DNA of 64,000 nt, taken from the NCBI RefSeq assembly GCF_000428105.1, contig NZ_ATZH01000021.1:1-64000 (forward strand), written 5' to 3'. Position 1 is the first letter of the stretch. Each line of letters starts with the position of its first letter. Shown here piece after piece: positions 34,695 to 42,991 of this stretch. A program made the translations under genes and the position numbers. The notes beneath the pieces are model-generated. The model was not told where the DNA came from. It saw only the letters and a program-made list of their open reading frames with translations, and did not search any database. Source of the stretch: Bacteroides pyogenes DSM 20611 = JCM 6294. Its GTDB lineage: Bacteria; Bacteroidota; Bacteroidia; Bacteroidales; Bacteroidaceae.

Positions 34695-35222
34695 TTAAAA
34701 TTCCAACCTGACCATTCCTCCATACGGGGTAATCTCGTTGAAGGCTTCTTCCGGACGCACCATTCCGGCATAAATCTGGGCGCACTTCAGCACTCCCCCG
34801 TGGGCGAAGACAACGGTATTCCTTTCTTCCCGATGGCGGACTTCCTGCAAAAAAGCCGATACGCGCCTGTATTGGTCGGCAAACGATTCGCCGTTGGTCG
34901 CCCTCACGTTTACATAATCGCCGTACCACCGCTGAAGATTCGGGTCGTCGATTTCGTCGAAAAGCTTCATCTCCCAGTCTCCGAAGTCGATTTCCATGGC
35001 GCGTGGTTCGCGGATGGCATCGGCGAAACCGCAATATTCGGCAAGTCTCGTGCATCGGGAGAGCGGACTGGTGTACGCGCGGTCGAAAGCGATGGAGGCG
35101 ATACCGGCTTTCACCGCCGCCGCTTCTTCCTCAAACGTGGAGCGCAGCGGTACGTCGGACTGTCCGTAACACATTCCTTTCGGCACATCTACCGAAGTAT
35201 GTCTGATGAGATAGATATTCAT
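34695..35222 (-). CDS. cobC: Adenosylcobalamin/alpha-ribazole phosphatase
   Basis: A 175-residue histidine phosphatase that removes the 5'-phosphate of alpha-ribazole phosphate or of adenosylcobalamin 5'-phosphate. The phosphohistidine motif is at the start (MNIYLIRHTSVDVPKGMCYG; RHT replaces the common RHG, as is usual in CobC). SPLSRCTRLAEYC follows near 50, ALE-like MEIDFGDWE near 78, and the second histidine lies in VFAHGGVLKC. It is last in the leftward cobU-cobT-cobS-cobC operon, starting 3 bp after the cobS stop. Length is typical. Confidence 0.9.
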   Translation of the reverse strand: MNIYLIRHTSVDVPKGMCYGQSDVPLRSTFEEEAAAVKAGIASIAFDRAYTSPLSRCTRLAEYCGFADAIREPRAMEIDFGDWEMKLFDEIDDPNLQRWYGDYVNVRATNGESFADQYRRVSAFLQEVRHREERNTVVFAHGGVLKCAQIYAGMVRPEEAFNEITPYGGMVRLEF

Positions 35223-35225
35223 AAG

Positions 35226-35975
35226 CTATATTTGTGAGTAATAAATGAAAACGATTCCCAGCCAGAAGCTGAGTTCGCAGAGCAGAAACGTCGCTCCGCA
35301 GCAGTCGCCGGTATACCCTTGCAGCTTTTTCCGGAACAACGTCACAAGAAACGAGAAGGTGAGAACCGGAAGCAGGCACGCCACCCAATAAAGCGGCGGG
35401 AGAAGCAACAAAGGCAAGACTCCGCCGGCGGCGGACAAAGCAATCTCCCGGACACTCATCCGCGTATATACGGTTTTGTTTTTGCTCTCTTCTTCTTTGC
35501 GAGCGTAAGGCAGGAAGTTGATCAGCTGCGAAGCGGTGAACTTGCTCCAGGCGTCGCCGCCGAGCAATATCCACGGCGTCATGCTTGCGGGTAAGGCCGT
35601 CAGCAGATTGCAGGCAAGCAGGAAGTAAACGATGAGGCCCAGCACGCCGTAGCTGCCTGTGTGCGAGTCTTTCATAATCCGGAGAATGCTCTCGCGGTCT
35701 CTTCCCCCGCCGAATCCGTCGAAGAAATCCGCCAGCCCGTCTTCGTGTAAAGCCCCGGTAACCAGCAGCCGCGCAGTGAAGGCGAGCATGATGGCGGCTC
35801 CTACGGGCAAAGCATGCACCGAAAGCCAAAATACCAACCCCATGATACCTCCGGTGAGCCATCCGCTGATGCTCCAGTAGCTTACCAGATGCTTGAAGCT
35901 CTCCTGCGGAACTTGCTTGATTTTCCAGAAGGGCAACCGGGTGAAGAACGTCAGTGCGGCAAGGATGTTGTTCAT
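35226..35975 (-). CDS. cobS: Adenosylcobinamide-GDP ribazoletransferase (cobalamin synthase)
   Basis: A 249-residue integral membrane enzyme that joins adenosylcobinamide-GDP to alpha-ribazole(-phosphate), completing the nucleotide loop. It opens with ALTFFTRLPFWKIKQVP and has the metal-binding HEDGLADFFDGFGGGRDRE near residue 97, followed by MKDSHTGSYGVLGL. The rest is several hydrophobic helices. It lies 23 bp after cobT and 3 bp before cobC, so the set is one operon. All family motifs are present. Confidence 0.95.
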   Translation of the reverse strand: MNNILAALTFFTRLPFWKIKQVPQESFKHLVSYWSISGWLTGGIMGLVFWLSVHALPVGAAIMLAFTARLLVTGALHEDGLADFFDGFGGGRDRESILRIMKDSHTGSYGVLGLIVYFLLACNLLTALPASMTPWILLGGDAWSKFTASQLINFLPYARKEEESKNKTVYTRMSVREIALSAAGGVLPLLLLPPLYWVACLLPVLTFSFLVTLFRKKLQGYTGDCCGATFLLCELSFWLGIVFIYYSQI

Positions 35976-35998
35976 TGTTTCTGCTTGTCTTAAAGAGG

Positions 35999-37036
35999 TT
36001 AGAAGTATTTGCTGATGGACGCTCCGTCGAATGAGTCCATCTCATTGATCATTTTTACCGCCGATTCTACGATGGGGTAGGAGCAAACGGCGCCGCTTCC
36101 TTCTCCCAGACGCAAACCGAGATTCAGCAGAGGATGTGCGCCCAGATAGTCCAACAGAAGCTTATGTCCGGCCTCATCTCCCTGATGTCCGAAGAGGGCG
36201 TACTCCTTCACTTCCGGGTAGAGGCGGGATGCCGCAAGCATGCAACTGGTCATGATAAACCCGTCTACAAGGACAACCATCTTCAGTTCGGCGGCTCTGA
36301 GCATGGCGCCTACAGCCATCACCATTTCGTATCCGCCGAACCTGCAAAGAATTTCTTCGGTGCTGTGGGGGCCCGGATAGTTTTCCATCGACTTCCTCAG
36401 AATCTCGTATTTGCGGCTGATGCCCCGCTCGTCCAGTCCGCTTCCGGCACCCACGCATCGCTCCAAAGGTATTCCGGTGAAAGAGGCCATCCACAACGAA
36501 GAGGCGGAAGTGTTGCCTATTCCCATCTCTCCGAAGCTCACCACGTTGCATCCTTCGCTATGCACGGAGTCTACGCACGCCGCTCCCCGTTCGATGCAAA
36601 GTTCCATCTCTTCGGGAGTCATTGCCGCTTCGTGCAGGAAATTGCGTGTTCCTTTTCTGACTTTCATGTCGACTATCCCCTTCTCGTACGGCAGGTCGTA
36701 GTCTACTCCGGCGTCCACGACCTTCAGCTTAAAGCCGTTCTGCCGGCATAAGAAGTTGATTCCCGCCCCTCCGCGAAGGAAGTTGCAGGTCTGTTGCCAG
36801 GTCACTTCCTTGGGCGACAGGCTTACTCCTTCGTCCGCAATTCCGTGATCGGCGGCGAAGAGAATGTTGTATGGCCGGTTTAACCGGGGCGAAAGAGTCT
36901 GCTGAATCAATCCGATCCGGAAAGCTATCTCCTCGAGGCGTCCGAGAGCTCCTTTGGGTTTGGCAAGATAGTCGATTTTATGCTTCAGCGCTTCTTTGAT
37001 CGAATTGTCCGGTTTGCGGATTTGAAAAGTTCTCAT
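35999..37036 (-). CDS. cobT: Nicotinate-nucleotide--dimethylbenzimidazole phosphoribosyltransferase
   Basis: Activates the lower-ligand base to its alpha-ribotide. The 345 residues match Cob[16 protein letters not shown] occurs near residue 28, [19 protein letters not shown] near 70, [16 protein letters not shown] near 168, and [10 protein letters not shown] near 288. The catalytic glutamate lies in [10 protein letters not shown] near 314. No bluB or other dimethylbenzimidazole synthesis gene is in the window, so the base may be made elsewhere, salvaged, or be an adenine-type ligand. It is the second gene of the leftward operon, about 37 bp after cobU. Confidence 0.95.
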   Translation of the reverse strand: MRTFQIRKPDNSIKEALKHKIDYLAKPKGALGRLEEIAFRIGLIQQTLSPRLNRPYNILFAADHGIADEGVSLSPKEVTWQQTCNFLRGGAGINFLCRQNGFKLKVVDAGVDYDLPYEKGIVDMKVRKGTRNFLHEAAMTPEEMELCIERGAACVDSVHSEGCNVVSFGEMGIGNTSASSLWMASFTGIPLERCVGAGSGLDERGISRKYEILRKSMENYPGPHSTEEILCRFGGYEMVMAVGAMLRAAELKMVVLVDGFIMTSCMLAASRLYPEVKEYALFGHQGDEAGHKLLLDYLGAHPLLNLGLRLGEGSGAVCSYPIVESAVKMINEMDSFDGASISKYF

Positions 37037-37073
37037 AAAGTTTTCTTTTTTATCGTCGGTTTACGCCGTCGGT

Positions 37074-37592
37074 TTAAGGCGTCTGTTTTATTTTCAGGGG
37101 AATGCCGCTCACCATCAGGTACACTTCATCCGCTTGCGCGGCTATATACTGGTTTGCCCAGCCTTGCAAGTCGGTGAACTTTCGTTGCAGGCGATTGGTC
37201 GAAACACCTCCGAGTCCTATTTCGTTGGTCACGAAGATGAATGTAGCTTCCTGCCGGGTGAATCGGTCGAATTCGTTTTTTACGGCTTCCAACGCTTCCG
37301 ATACGTGCGCGTCGGAGTCGGTGAAGAAGTTTGTGCACCACAGCGTGACGCAGTCTATCACAACCACTCTGCCCGTTACATCGTGGCGGCTCAGCTCTTT
37401 CTCTTCCTCGATGTTGGTCCATTCGCCGCCCCGCCTTTCCCTATGGCGCCGCACTCTCTCCCTGAATTCATCGTCCCATACTTTGGCTGTGGCCATGTAC
37501 ACGGGCGATGAGGTCAGCTCGTGAGCCATATTCTCGGCAAAAGAGCTTTTGCCCGAACGCTGTCCGCCTGTGATCAATATGATTCGTTTCAT
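37074..37592 (-). CDS. cobU: Adenosylcobinamide kinase / guanylyltransferase
   Basis: A 172-residue bifunctional enzyme that phosphorylates adenosylcobinamide and transfers GMP to it. The P-loop GGQRSGKS lies at residues 9-16. The histidine expected to carry GMP is in RVRRHRERRGGEW near 47, and the second nucleotide region is VVIDCVTLWCTNFF. VTNEIGLGGV near 117 is also characteristic. The frame stays open upstream, but the ATG at 37592 is the one that directly precedes the P-loop strand. It leads the leftward operon cobU-cobT-cobS-cobC. Confidence 0.95.
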   Translation of the reverse strand: MKRIILITGGQRSGKSSFAENMAHELTSSPVYMATAKVWDDEFRERVRRHRERRGGEWTNIEEEKELSRHDVTGRVVVIDCVTLWCTNFFTDSDAHVSEALEAVKNEFDRFTRQEATFIFVTNEIGLGGVSTNRLQRKFTDLQGWANQYIAAQADEVYLMVSGIPLKIKQTP

Positions 37593-37617
37593 GTTTCCCT
37601 TTTGTATGATGGAGACA

Positions 37618-37625
37618 CAAAGGTA
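37618..37625 (-). promoter_or_regulatory. -7 box of the cobU-cobT-cobS-cobC operon
   Basis: Reads TACCTTTG on the minus strand, with TTTC (one mismatch to TTTG) 20 bp upstream at 37646-37649. The leader to cobU is about 20 nt, with no room for a riboswitch. Confidence 0.55.
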
Positions 37626-37732
37626 AAAATAATAGGTATATAAACGAAATGATAACGGGAAGAACTGTTTTGAAAAAATACCGGAACCGGTGGTGGGCGA
37701 AACAGGGAGGTTATTGGTATGAATATGTAAAA

Positions 37733-37815
37733 ACGGATTTGTACCGACTTGCGCGATTGACAATTATCGGATATCTCCGATACTTTTACCCCTGCGCGAA
37801 TCCGTACAAATCCGT
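37733..37815. repeat. 12-bp inverted repeat enclosing a smaller hairpin
   Basis: ACGGATTTGTAC at 37733-37744 is the perfect complement of 37804-37815. The interior holds a second palindrome, ATCGGATATCTCCGAT (about 37767-37782). It lies just downstream of the DUF349 gene's stop and could end that transcript, although no long U tract follows. Confidence 0.5.
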
Positions 37816-37866
37816 CTATTTCGTCGATACCGCTCCTTTCTTCCGGAGAGAAAGGACGGAAGAACG

Positions 37867-39717
37867 CTATTCTTCTTTCAGCGAATCGTCGATAACTTTG
37901 ATTTTCTGCAATACAAGTTCCAAATCGGCTTTCAGCTTGTCCACCTTCCGGTTCAGCTCCGTGAGTAGACTGCTTCCTTTTTTGGAAGTGGAAGTCAGGA
38001 AGCCCAGATTGTTTTCATACGTTTGAAGTTCGCTTTTCATGTTTTCATACGTACGCACCAACTTCTCGCGTTCCCGATACAATGATTGCGAACCGCCTTC
38101 TTGCATAGTGCTGATATTGGATCGGAAATGGCTCAGTTTTTTGTTGGAACTGCTGATGTTGAATCTTCTGAAAAGTTCGTCGATTACGGCATGATACTGC
38201 TTGTAGAGCTTGTCCTTCTCTTTGAAAGGAACATGTCCGATGGAGTTCCATTCCTTCATAAGCTCCCGTACAAGCGTTGTTGCCTCATCCGTATCCATAT
38301 TCTCGTCGATGGCGTTCAGCTTTCCTATCAGCGCTTTTTTCTTCTCCAGATTTTCCGTTTCGATGGAGCGTTGCGACGATGTAGCCTTGTTCTTCTGCTC
38401 GAAGAAGTAATCGCATGCGGTAATAAATCGCTTCCATACGGCATCCGAATGTTTTTTGGCAACCGGTCCGATCGTTTTCCACTCTTTTTGAATCTTGGTA
38501 AGTATCTCGGCTGTGGCTTTCCAGTCGGTGCTGTCTTTCAACGCTTCGGCCTTTTCGCAAAGTTCTTTCTTCTTTTCCAGATTTTCGCTCATGCTTTCTT
38601 TCAGGCTCTTGAAGAACTCTCCCTTCTTCTTGAAGAATTCGTCGCAGGCATGGCGGAAACGTTCGAAAATCTTCACGTTCATCTTTTGAGGCGCAAACCC
38701 GATGGTTTTCCATTTGTTTTGCAACGCGATGACTTCCTGTGTCTTGTTGTCCCAAGCCGAGAATGTTTTCAATTCGTCGTATTCGATGGCCTCTACAATC
38801 TCGCAAATTACCGTTTTCTGGTCGAGATTGTGCTGCTCTGCTTCTTTCAACGCTTCGAAATGCTGTTGATGGCGGCGGTTGACTATGGTGGAAGCCGTCT
38901 TGAACCGACTCCATATTGCGTCGCGAAGCTCTTTGGCCACAGGACCGGTCTCACGGAATTCCTGATGAAGTTTCTGAAGTTGGTGGAATGCGGACACCAC
39001 GTCTTCTTCCGCTCCCAGCTTTTCTGCCGCTTCGCACAGATGAGTCTTTATCTCGAGATTCTTTTTGAAGTCATATTCGCGGAATTCGTTGTTCAGTTTA
39101 AGTAAATCGTAGAACTTTTCTACATACAGGTGGTAGCTCTTCCACAGCTCATTTACCTTTCCTTGCGGGACAGGGTTCGTCTCGTTCCATTGCTGTTGAA
39201 GCTTTTTGAATTCCGTATAAGATTTGTTGGGGTCGTCTGCCGATTCTACGAGCTCTTTCAGTTCCTCGAGAATGGAGAGTTTGATTTGCAGGTTCTCTTC
39301 TTTCCGGTGTTCCAACTCGGCAGCCTGCAAGCTTCTTTTCTCTTTGATAATCCCCATCAGGTGCTTGAACTCTTTCTCTATGGGGTCCTCTTGGGGGACA
39401 AAGTCCTCAATGGCTCCGCCATTGTCTGTAAACTGTTTCTTGGCAGTTTCCAGCTCGGCGTTATGTAGTTTGTAGAATGCTTGTTTCAGACTGTCGATAG
39501 CATGTCTGCCGGCATTCTCCGTATCTTCCACGAGAGCCTTCAGCCGGTCGAGAATCTCTTCTTTTCCGGTAGTAGCCTGAGCGGTTGCGGGTTGTGTTTC
39601 GGCGAAATCTTCTTCAGCCGGAGTTTCCGTATTTGTTTCAGAAACCTCGACTTTTTTCTTTTCTTCTTCTAATTCCCCTGAATGCAAGGGCAGATTAGTG
39701 TCTTGGGCGTCCATCAT
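37867..39717 (-). CDS. DUF349-repeat protein
   Basis: A 616-residue, largely alpha-helical cytoplasmic protein built from about five to six DUF349 repeats. Each repeat is about 70-75 residues with a recurring pattern: W-x5-GP/P, a helix with FWxRFxxxxxxFF-like content (for example DAVWKRFITACDYFFEQ), then EKKKxLxxKAEAL. The N-terminal 60 residues are acidic and disordered, and the C-terminus is a coiled coil (NRKVDKLKADLELVLQKIK). The family is widespread in bacteria with no settled biochemical role. It is a single-gene unit between cobU and mgtE. Confidence 0.9.
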   Translation of the reverse strand: MMDAQDTNLPLHSGELEEEKKKVEVSETNTETPAEEDFAETQPATAQATTGKEEILDRLKALVEDTENAGRHAIDSLKQAFYKLHNAELETAKKQFTDNGGAIEDFVPQEDPIEKEFKHLMGIIKEKRSLQAAELEHRKEENLQIKLSILEELKELVESADDPNKSYTEFKKLQQQWNETNPVPQGKVNELWKSYHLYVEKFYDLLKLNNEFREYDFKKNLEIKTHLCEAAEKLGAEEDVVSAFHQLQKLHQEFRETGPVAKELRDAIWSRFKTASTIVNRRHQQHFEALKEAEQHNLDQKTVICEIVEAIEYDELKTFSAWDNKTQEVIALQNKWKTIGFAPQKMNVKIFERFRHACDEFFKKKGEFFKSLKESMSENLEKKKELCEKAEALKDSTDWKATAEILTKIQKEWKTIGPVAKKHSDAVWKRFITACDYFFEQKNKATSSQRSIETENLEKKKALIGKLNAIDENMDTDEATTLVRELMKEWNSIGHVPFKEKDKLYKQYHAVIDELFRRFNISSSNKKLSHFRSNISTMQEGGSQSLYREREKLVRTYENMKSELQTYENNLGFLTSTSKKGSSLLTELNRKVDKLKADLELVLQKIKVIDDSLKEE

Positions 39718-39801
39718 CTCGTATTGGTTTTGGTTACAAATTAATAAAAAAAAACGGTTACTTCATACTTTTTTGCTTCTTTTTTTCGATTCTCTGATTT
39801 T

Positions 39802-41145
39802 TTAAGATAACAGGACGGTAATTCCCATATACATCATCATGCCGATAATATCGTTGGTAATCGCAATAAACGGTCCCGTGGCTATGGCGGGATCTACTTT
39901 GAACTTCTCGAGAGTCATCGGTACGAGCGTGCCGAATATGGAAGCGAACATGACTACGGCAAACAGGCTGATAGACACGGAATAGGTAACCGTAGCCGTT
40001 GCGCCGAAGCGGATGAAGTTATAAGTATAGACAAGCAATGAGATGATAGTGGCATTGATAAGCGCTACCACCGATTCTTTGCCTATTTGTTTGACGGTGT
40101 TTTTAGCGTCCAACGAGCTGTTTGCCAGTCCTTGCACAATGATGGCGGACGACTGCGTCCCTACGTTTCCGCCCGTGCCGCCGATAAGCGGAATGTACAG
40201 AGCCATTTCGGGATGGGCGGCAAACGTAGCGTCGAAGTTGCCCAATATCATGGAGTTTCCGATTCCGCCAATCATCCCGATGAGCAACCAAGGCAGGCGG
40301 GCTGTCGTCTGGCGGAAAACGTTGTCGGCCGTTTCCACGCCTTGCGAAAGTCCGGAAGCCAACTGGTAATCGCGTTCAGACTGTTCGCGAACTTCGTCCA
40401 TCACGTCGTCTACGGTAATCTGTCCCACGAGCCGTCCGATGCTGTCGACTACGGGAATGGCAACCAAGTCGTACTTTTCAATGGCCTGTACCACTTCGTC
40501 CACCGGCGTGTCCACATGTACCGAGATGGGATCTTTCTGCATCACATGCTTCACTTTCGATACCGAGGGTGAAGTAATCATTTTCTTTAACGGGAAGATG
40601 CCTTTCAGCCGTTCATCGTCATCGATTACATATACATAGTAAATCTCGTCGAGCTCTTCCGCCTGCTGGCGCATCTCTTTCAGGCATTCGGGCATACTCC
40701 AGTTCTCGTTCACCACCACCATCTCCGTGCCCATCAAACCTCCGGCGGTATTTTCGTCGTACTTCAACAAATCGACGATATCGCCCGCTTGTTCGATGTC
40801 TTCGATGTGCGAAAGAATCTCCTCCTGCTTCTCCTCGTCCAATTCGCGTATCAGGTCTACGGCATCGTCCGTATCCATGTAATCCACGAAACGCTTCGCG
40901 ATGGTTTCCGAAGGGAGTATCTCGAGAAACTCTTTCCGGACGTCCTCGTCCATTTCGACAAGAACGTCGGCTGCGGTTTCGTTGTCGAGCAATCGATAAA
41001 CGAACCGCGCTTCTTCCGGACTCAGGTCGTTGCACAATTCTGCGATGTCGGCCGGGTGAAGGTCGATAAGAAGCTCTTTTACCTGTTCGCCCTCTTTTTG
41101 TTCGATCAGGCGCTTCACATTATCAATGTATTCTTCGTCTACCAT
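39802..41145 (-). CDS. mgtE: Magnesium transporter MgtE
   Basis: A 447-residue inner-membrane Mg2+ channel. The acidic N-terminal superhelical domain (about 1-125; LHPADIAELCNDLSPEEARF) is followed by two CBS domains (about 130-250; SVHVDTPVDEVVQAIEKYDL). A linker helix leads to five membrane helices at the C-terminus. Conserved channel features are TARLPWLLIGMIGG, PLIGGTGGNVGTQSS and the final FKVDPAIATGPFIAITND. In known MgtE the cytosolic domains sense Mg2+ and gate the pore. It lies 6 bp after rsmA on the same strand, so the pair is probably co-transcribed. Confidence 0.96.
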   Translation of the reverse strand: MVDEEYIDNVKRLIEQKEGEQVKELLIDLHPADIAELCNDLSPEEARFVYRLLDNETAADVLVEMDEDVRKEFLEILPSETIAKRFVDYMDTDDAVDLIRELDEEKQEEILSHIEDIEQAGDIVDLLKYDENTAGGLMGTEMVVVNENWSMPECLKEMRQQAEELDEIYYVYVIDDDERLKGIFPLKKMITSPSVSKVKHVMQKDPISVHVDTPVDEVVQAIEKYDLVAIPVVDSIGRLVGQITVDDVMDEVREQSERDYQLASGLSQGVETADNVFRQTTARLPWLLIGMIGGIGNSMILGNFDATFAAHPEMALYIPLIGGTGGNVGTQSSAIIVQGLANSSLDAKNTVKQIGKESVVALINATIISLLVYTYNFIRFGATATVTYSVSISLFAVVMFASIFGTLVPMTLEKFKVDPAIATGPFIAITNDIIGMMMYMGITVLLS

Positions 41146-41151
41146 ACTCTC

Positions 41152-41937
41152 TTACAATTTTACGAATTCGGAAACTCTGTTTGTCAGTTCGATGAACTCC
41201 CGCACCGATAATTGTTCGGGACGTTTGTTGAACAATGCGTCGTCGGTCAGGGGGCAGTCTTTCCCTAAAATAGGTTTTATGGAGTTGCGCAAGGTTTTTC
41301 TCCGCTGGTTGAAAGTAGTCTTTACCACTTGCTTGAACAGCTTTTCATCGCATCCCAAATCTTCCACTCCGTTTCGGGTCATCCGGATTACCGCGCTCTT
41401 TACTTTGGGCGGCGGATTGAACACTTGTTCGCTGACGGTAAACAGATACTCCACGTTGTACCATGCCTGAATCAGGATGCTCAGAATACCGTATGTCTTG
41501 CTTCCCGGTCCGGCGGCAATACGTTCTGCCACTTCCTTCTGTATCATCCCTGTGCAGCAGGGAATCAGTTCTTTGTTTTCCAGCATTTTAAAAAAGATCT
41601 GGCTGGAGATGTTGTACGGGTAATTACCTGTCAGTACAAAAGGTTTCCCGTCGAACAGCCTGTGCAGGTTCATCTTCAGAAAATCGTCTTCGATGATATG
41701 GTCTTCCAGCGACGGATATTCTTTGCGAAGGTATGCCACCGACTCGTAGTCTACCTCCACCACTTTCACCGGCCTCTCCTTTTTTATCAGGAATTGAGTC
41801 AATACTCCCATGCCCGGTCCTACCTCCAATACGGGAAGTTCGGGAAACGCATCGACCGTGTCGGCAATATCCTGCGCTACTTTCAGGTCTTTCAGAAAGT
41901 GCTGTCCGAGAAACTTTTTAGGTTTTACTAATTTCAT
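41152..41937 (-). CDS. rsmA: 16S rRNA (adenine1518-N6/adenine1519-N6)-dimethyltransferase
   Basis: Dimethylates two adjacent adenosines near the 3' end of 16S rRNA during small-subunit maturation. The 261 residues include GQHFLKDLKVAQDIA at the N-terminus, the S-adenosylmethionine loop LEVGPGMGVLTQFL near 36, and the catalytic NYPYNISSQIFF (NxPY type) near 108. The C-terminal domain carries the usual VKTTFNQRRKTLRNS. Its promoter (-7 box TACCTTTG on the minus strand at 41969-41976) overlaps the divergent promoter of the YbhN-like gene. mgtE follows. Confidence 0.96.
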   Translation of the reverse strand: MKLVKPKKFLGQHFLKDLKVAQDIADTVDAFPELPVLEVGPGMGVLTQFLIKKERPVKVVEVDYESVAYLRKEYPSLEDHIIEDDFLKMNLHRLFDGKPFVLTGNYPYNISSQIFFKMLENKELIPCCTGMIQKEVAERIAAGPGSKTYGILSILIQAWYNVEYLFTVSEQVFNPPPKVKSAVIRMTRNGVEDLGCDEKLFKQVVKTTFNQRRKTLRNSIKPILGKDCPLTDDALFNKRPEQLSVREFIELTNRVSEFVKL

Positions 41938-41953
41938 TTACCAACTAAATAAT

Positions 41954-41976
41954 TACTTTTGCAACGGACAAAGGTA
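41954..41976. promoter_or_regulatory. Overlapping divergent promoters
   Basis: Plus-strand TACTTTTG at 41954-41961 and minus-strand TACCTTTG at 41969-41976 lie 7 bp apart and face away from each other, serving the YbhN-like gene and rsmA. Polymerase could hardly occupy both at once. Confidence 0.5.
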
Positions 41977-42007
41977 ATTCTTTTAAATGAAGAATGAATA
42001 AACTGCA

Positions 42008-42985
42008 ATGAATAAACTGCTAAAAAAGACGCTGAATGTGATGTCGCCGCTCGTTTTGGGTGGCTTTATTTTGTTTTGGGTCTACCGCGATTTCGATTTT
42101 GCGAAAGCCCGTGAGGTGCTGTTGCATGAAATGAACTGGTGGTGGATGCTTTTTTCTCTCATCTTCGGAGTGCTTGCTCAGGTGTTCCGCGGTTGGCGCT
42201 GGCGGCAGACATTAGAGCCGCTGGATGCTTTTCCAAAACGCTCTCATTGTGTCGACGCCATTTTTATATCCTATGCCGCCAGTCTCGTCGTGCCTCGAAT
42301 CGGTGAAGTGAGCCGGTGCGGAGTGCTGGCGAAGTACGACGATGTGTCGTTCGCCAAGTCTCTGGGTACGGTAGTTACCGAACGTCTGGTAGATACGTTG
42401 ACCATTCTGCTGATAACGGGAATTACCGTTTTGCTTCAGATGCCCGTGTTCGCCACTTTTCTGCATCAGACCGGCACGAAGATTCCTTCTTTGCTGCATC
42501 TGCTCACTTCCGTCTGGTTTTATATCGTCTTGTTCTGCCTCATCGGCGTGGTGATTCTGCTTTACCGGTTGAGGAAAACGATGTTCTTCTACGAGAAGGT
42601 CAAAGGGTTTGTGTTCAACATCTGGGAGGGAGTGATGTCGCTCAGGAGTGTTCGTAACATTCCTCTTTTCGTCTTTTATACGTTCGCCATTTGGGCATGC
42701 TACTTCTTTCATTTCTTTTTTACCTTCTATTGCTTTGAATTCACCTGTTCTTTAGGCATGATGCCCGCACTGGTCATGTTCGTGGGCGGAACGTTTGCGG
42801 TCATCGTTCCTACTCCCAACGGTGCTGGCCCCTGGCATTTCGCCGTTATCTCGATGTTGATGCTTTATGGCGTAAATGTGACCGACGCCGGAATTTTCGC
42901 GCTGATTGTGCACGGAATCCAAACCTTTTTAGTAGTTTTGTTGGGCATATATGGTATGCTAAACTTAAAAACACTCAAAAAATAA
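42008..42985 (+). CDS. YbhN/UPF0104-family integral membrane protein
   Basis: A 325-residue inner-membrane protein with about eight hydrophobic segments. It belongs to the lysylphosphatidylglycerol-synthase membrane-domain family (UPF0104/YbhN), whose members are proposed lipid or glycolipid flippases. Characteristic stretches are GWRWRQTLEPL near residue 65, SYAASLVVPRIGEVSRCGVLAKYD near 90 (motif around GEVSRC) and VVTERLVDTLTIL, with PTPNGAGPWHFAV near the C-terminus. pepD starts 6 bp later. A 14-bp tandem duplication covers the start codon, creating a decoy upstream ATG with a five-codon frame. Confidence 0.85.
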   Translation: MNKLLKKTLNVMSPLVLGGFILFWVYRDFDFAKAREVLLHEMNWWWMLFSLIFGVLAQVFRGWRWRQTLEPLDAFPKRSHCVDAIFISYAASLVVPRIGEVSRCGVLAKYDDVSFAKSLGTVVTERLVDTLTILLITGITVLLQMPVFATFLHQTGTKIPSLLHLLTSVWFYIVLFCLIGVVILLYRLRKTMFFYEKVKGFVFNIWEGVMSLRSVRNIPLFVFYTFAIWACYFFHFFFTFYCFEFTCSLGMMPALVMFVGGTFAVIVPTPNGAGPWHFAVISMLMLYGVNVTDAGIFALIVHGIQTFLVVLLGIYGMLNLKTLKK

Positions 42986-42991
42986 CATCTT

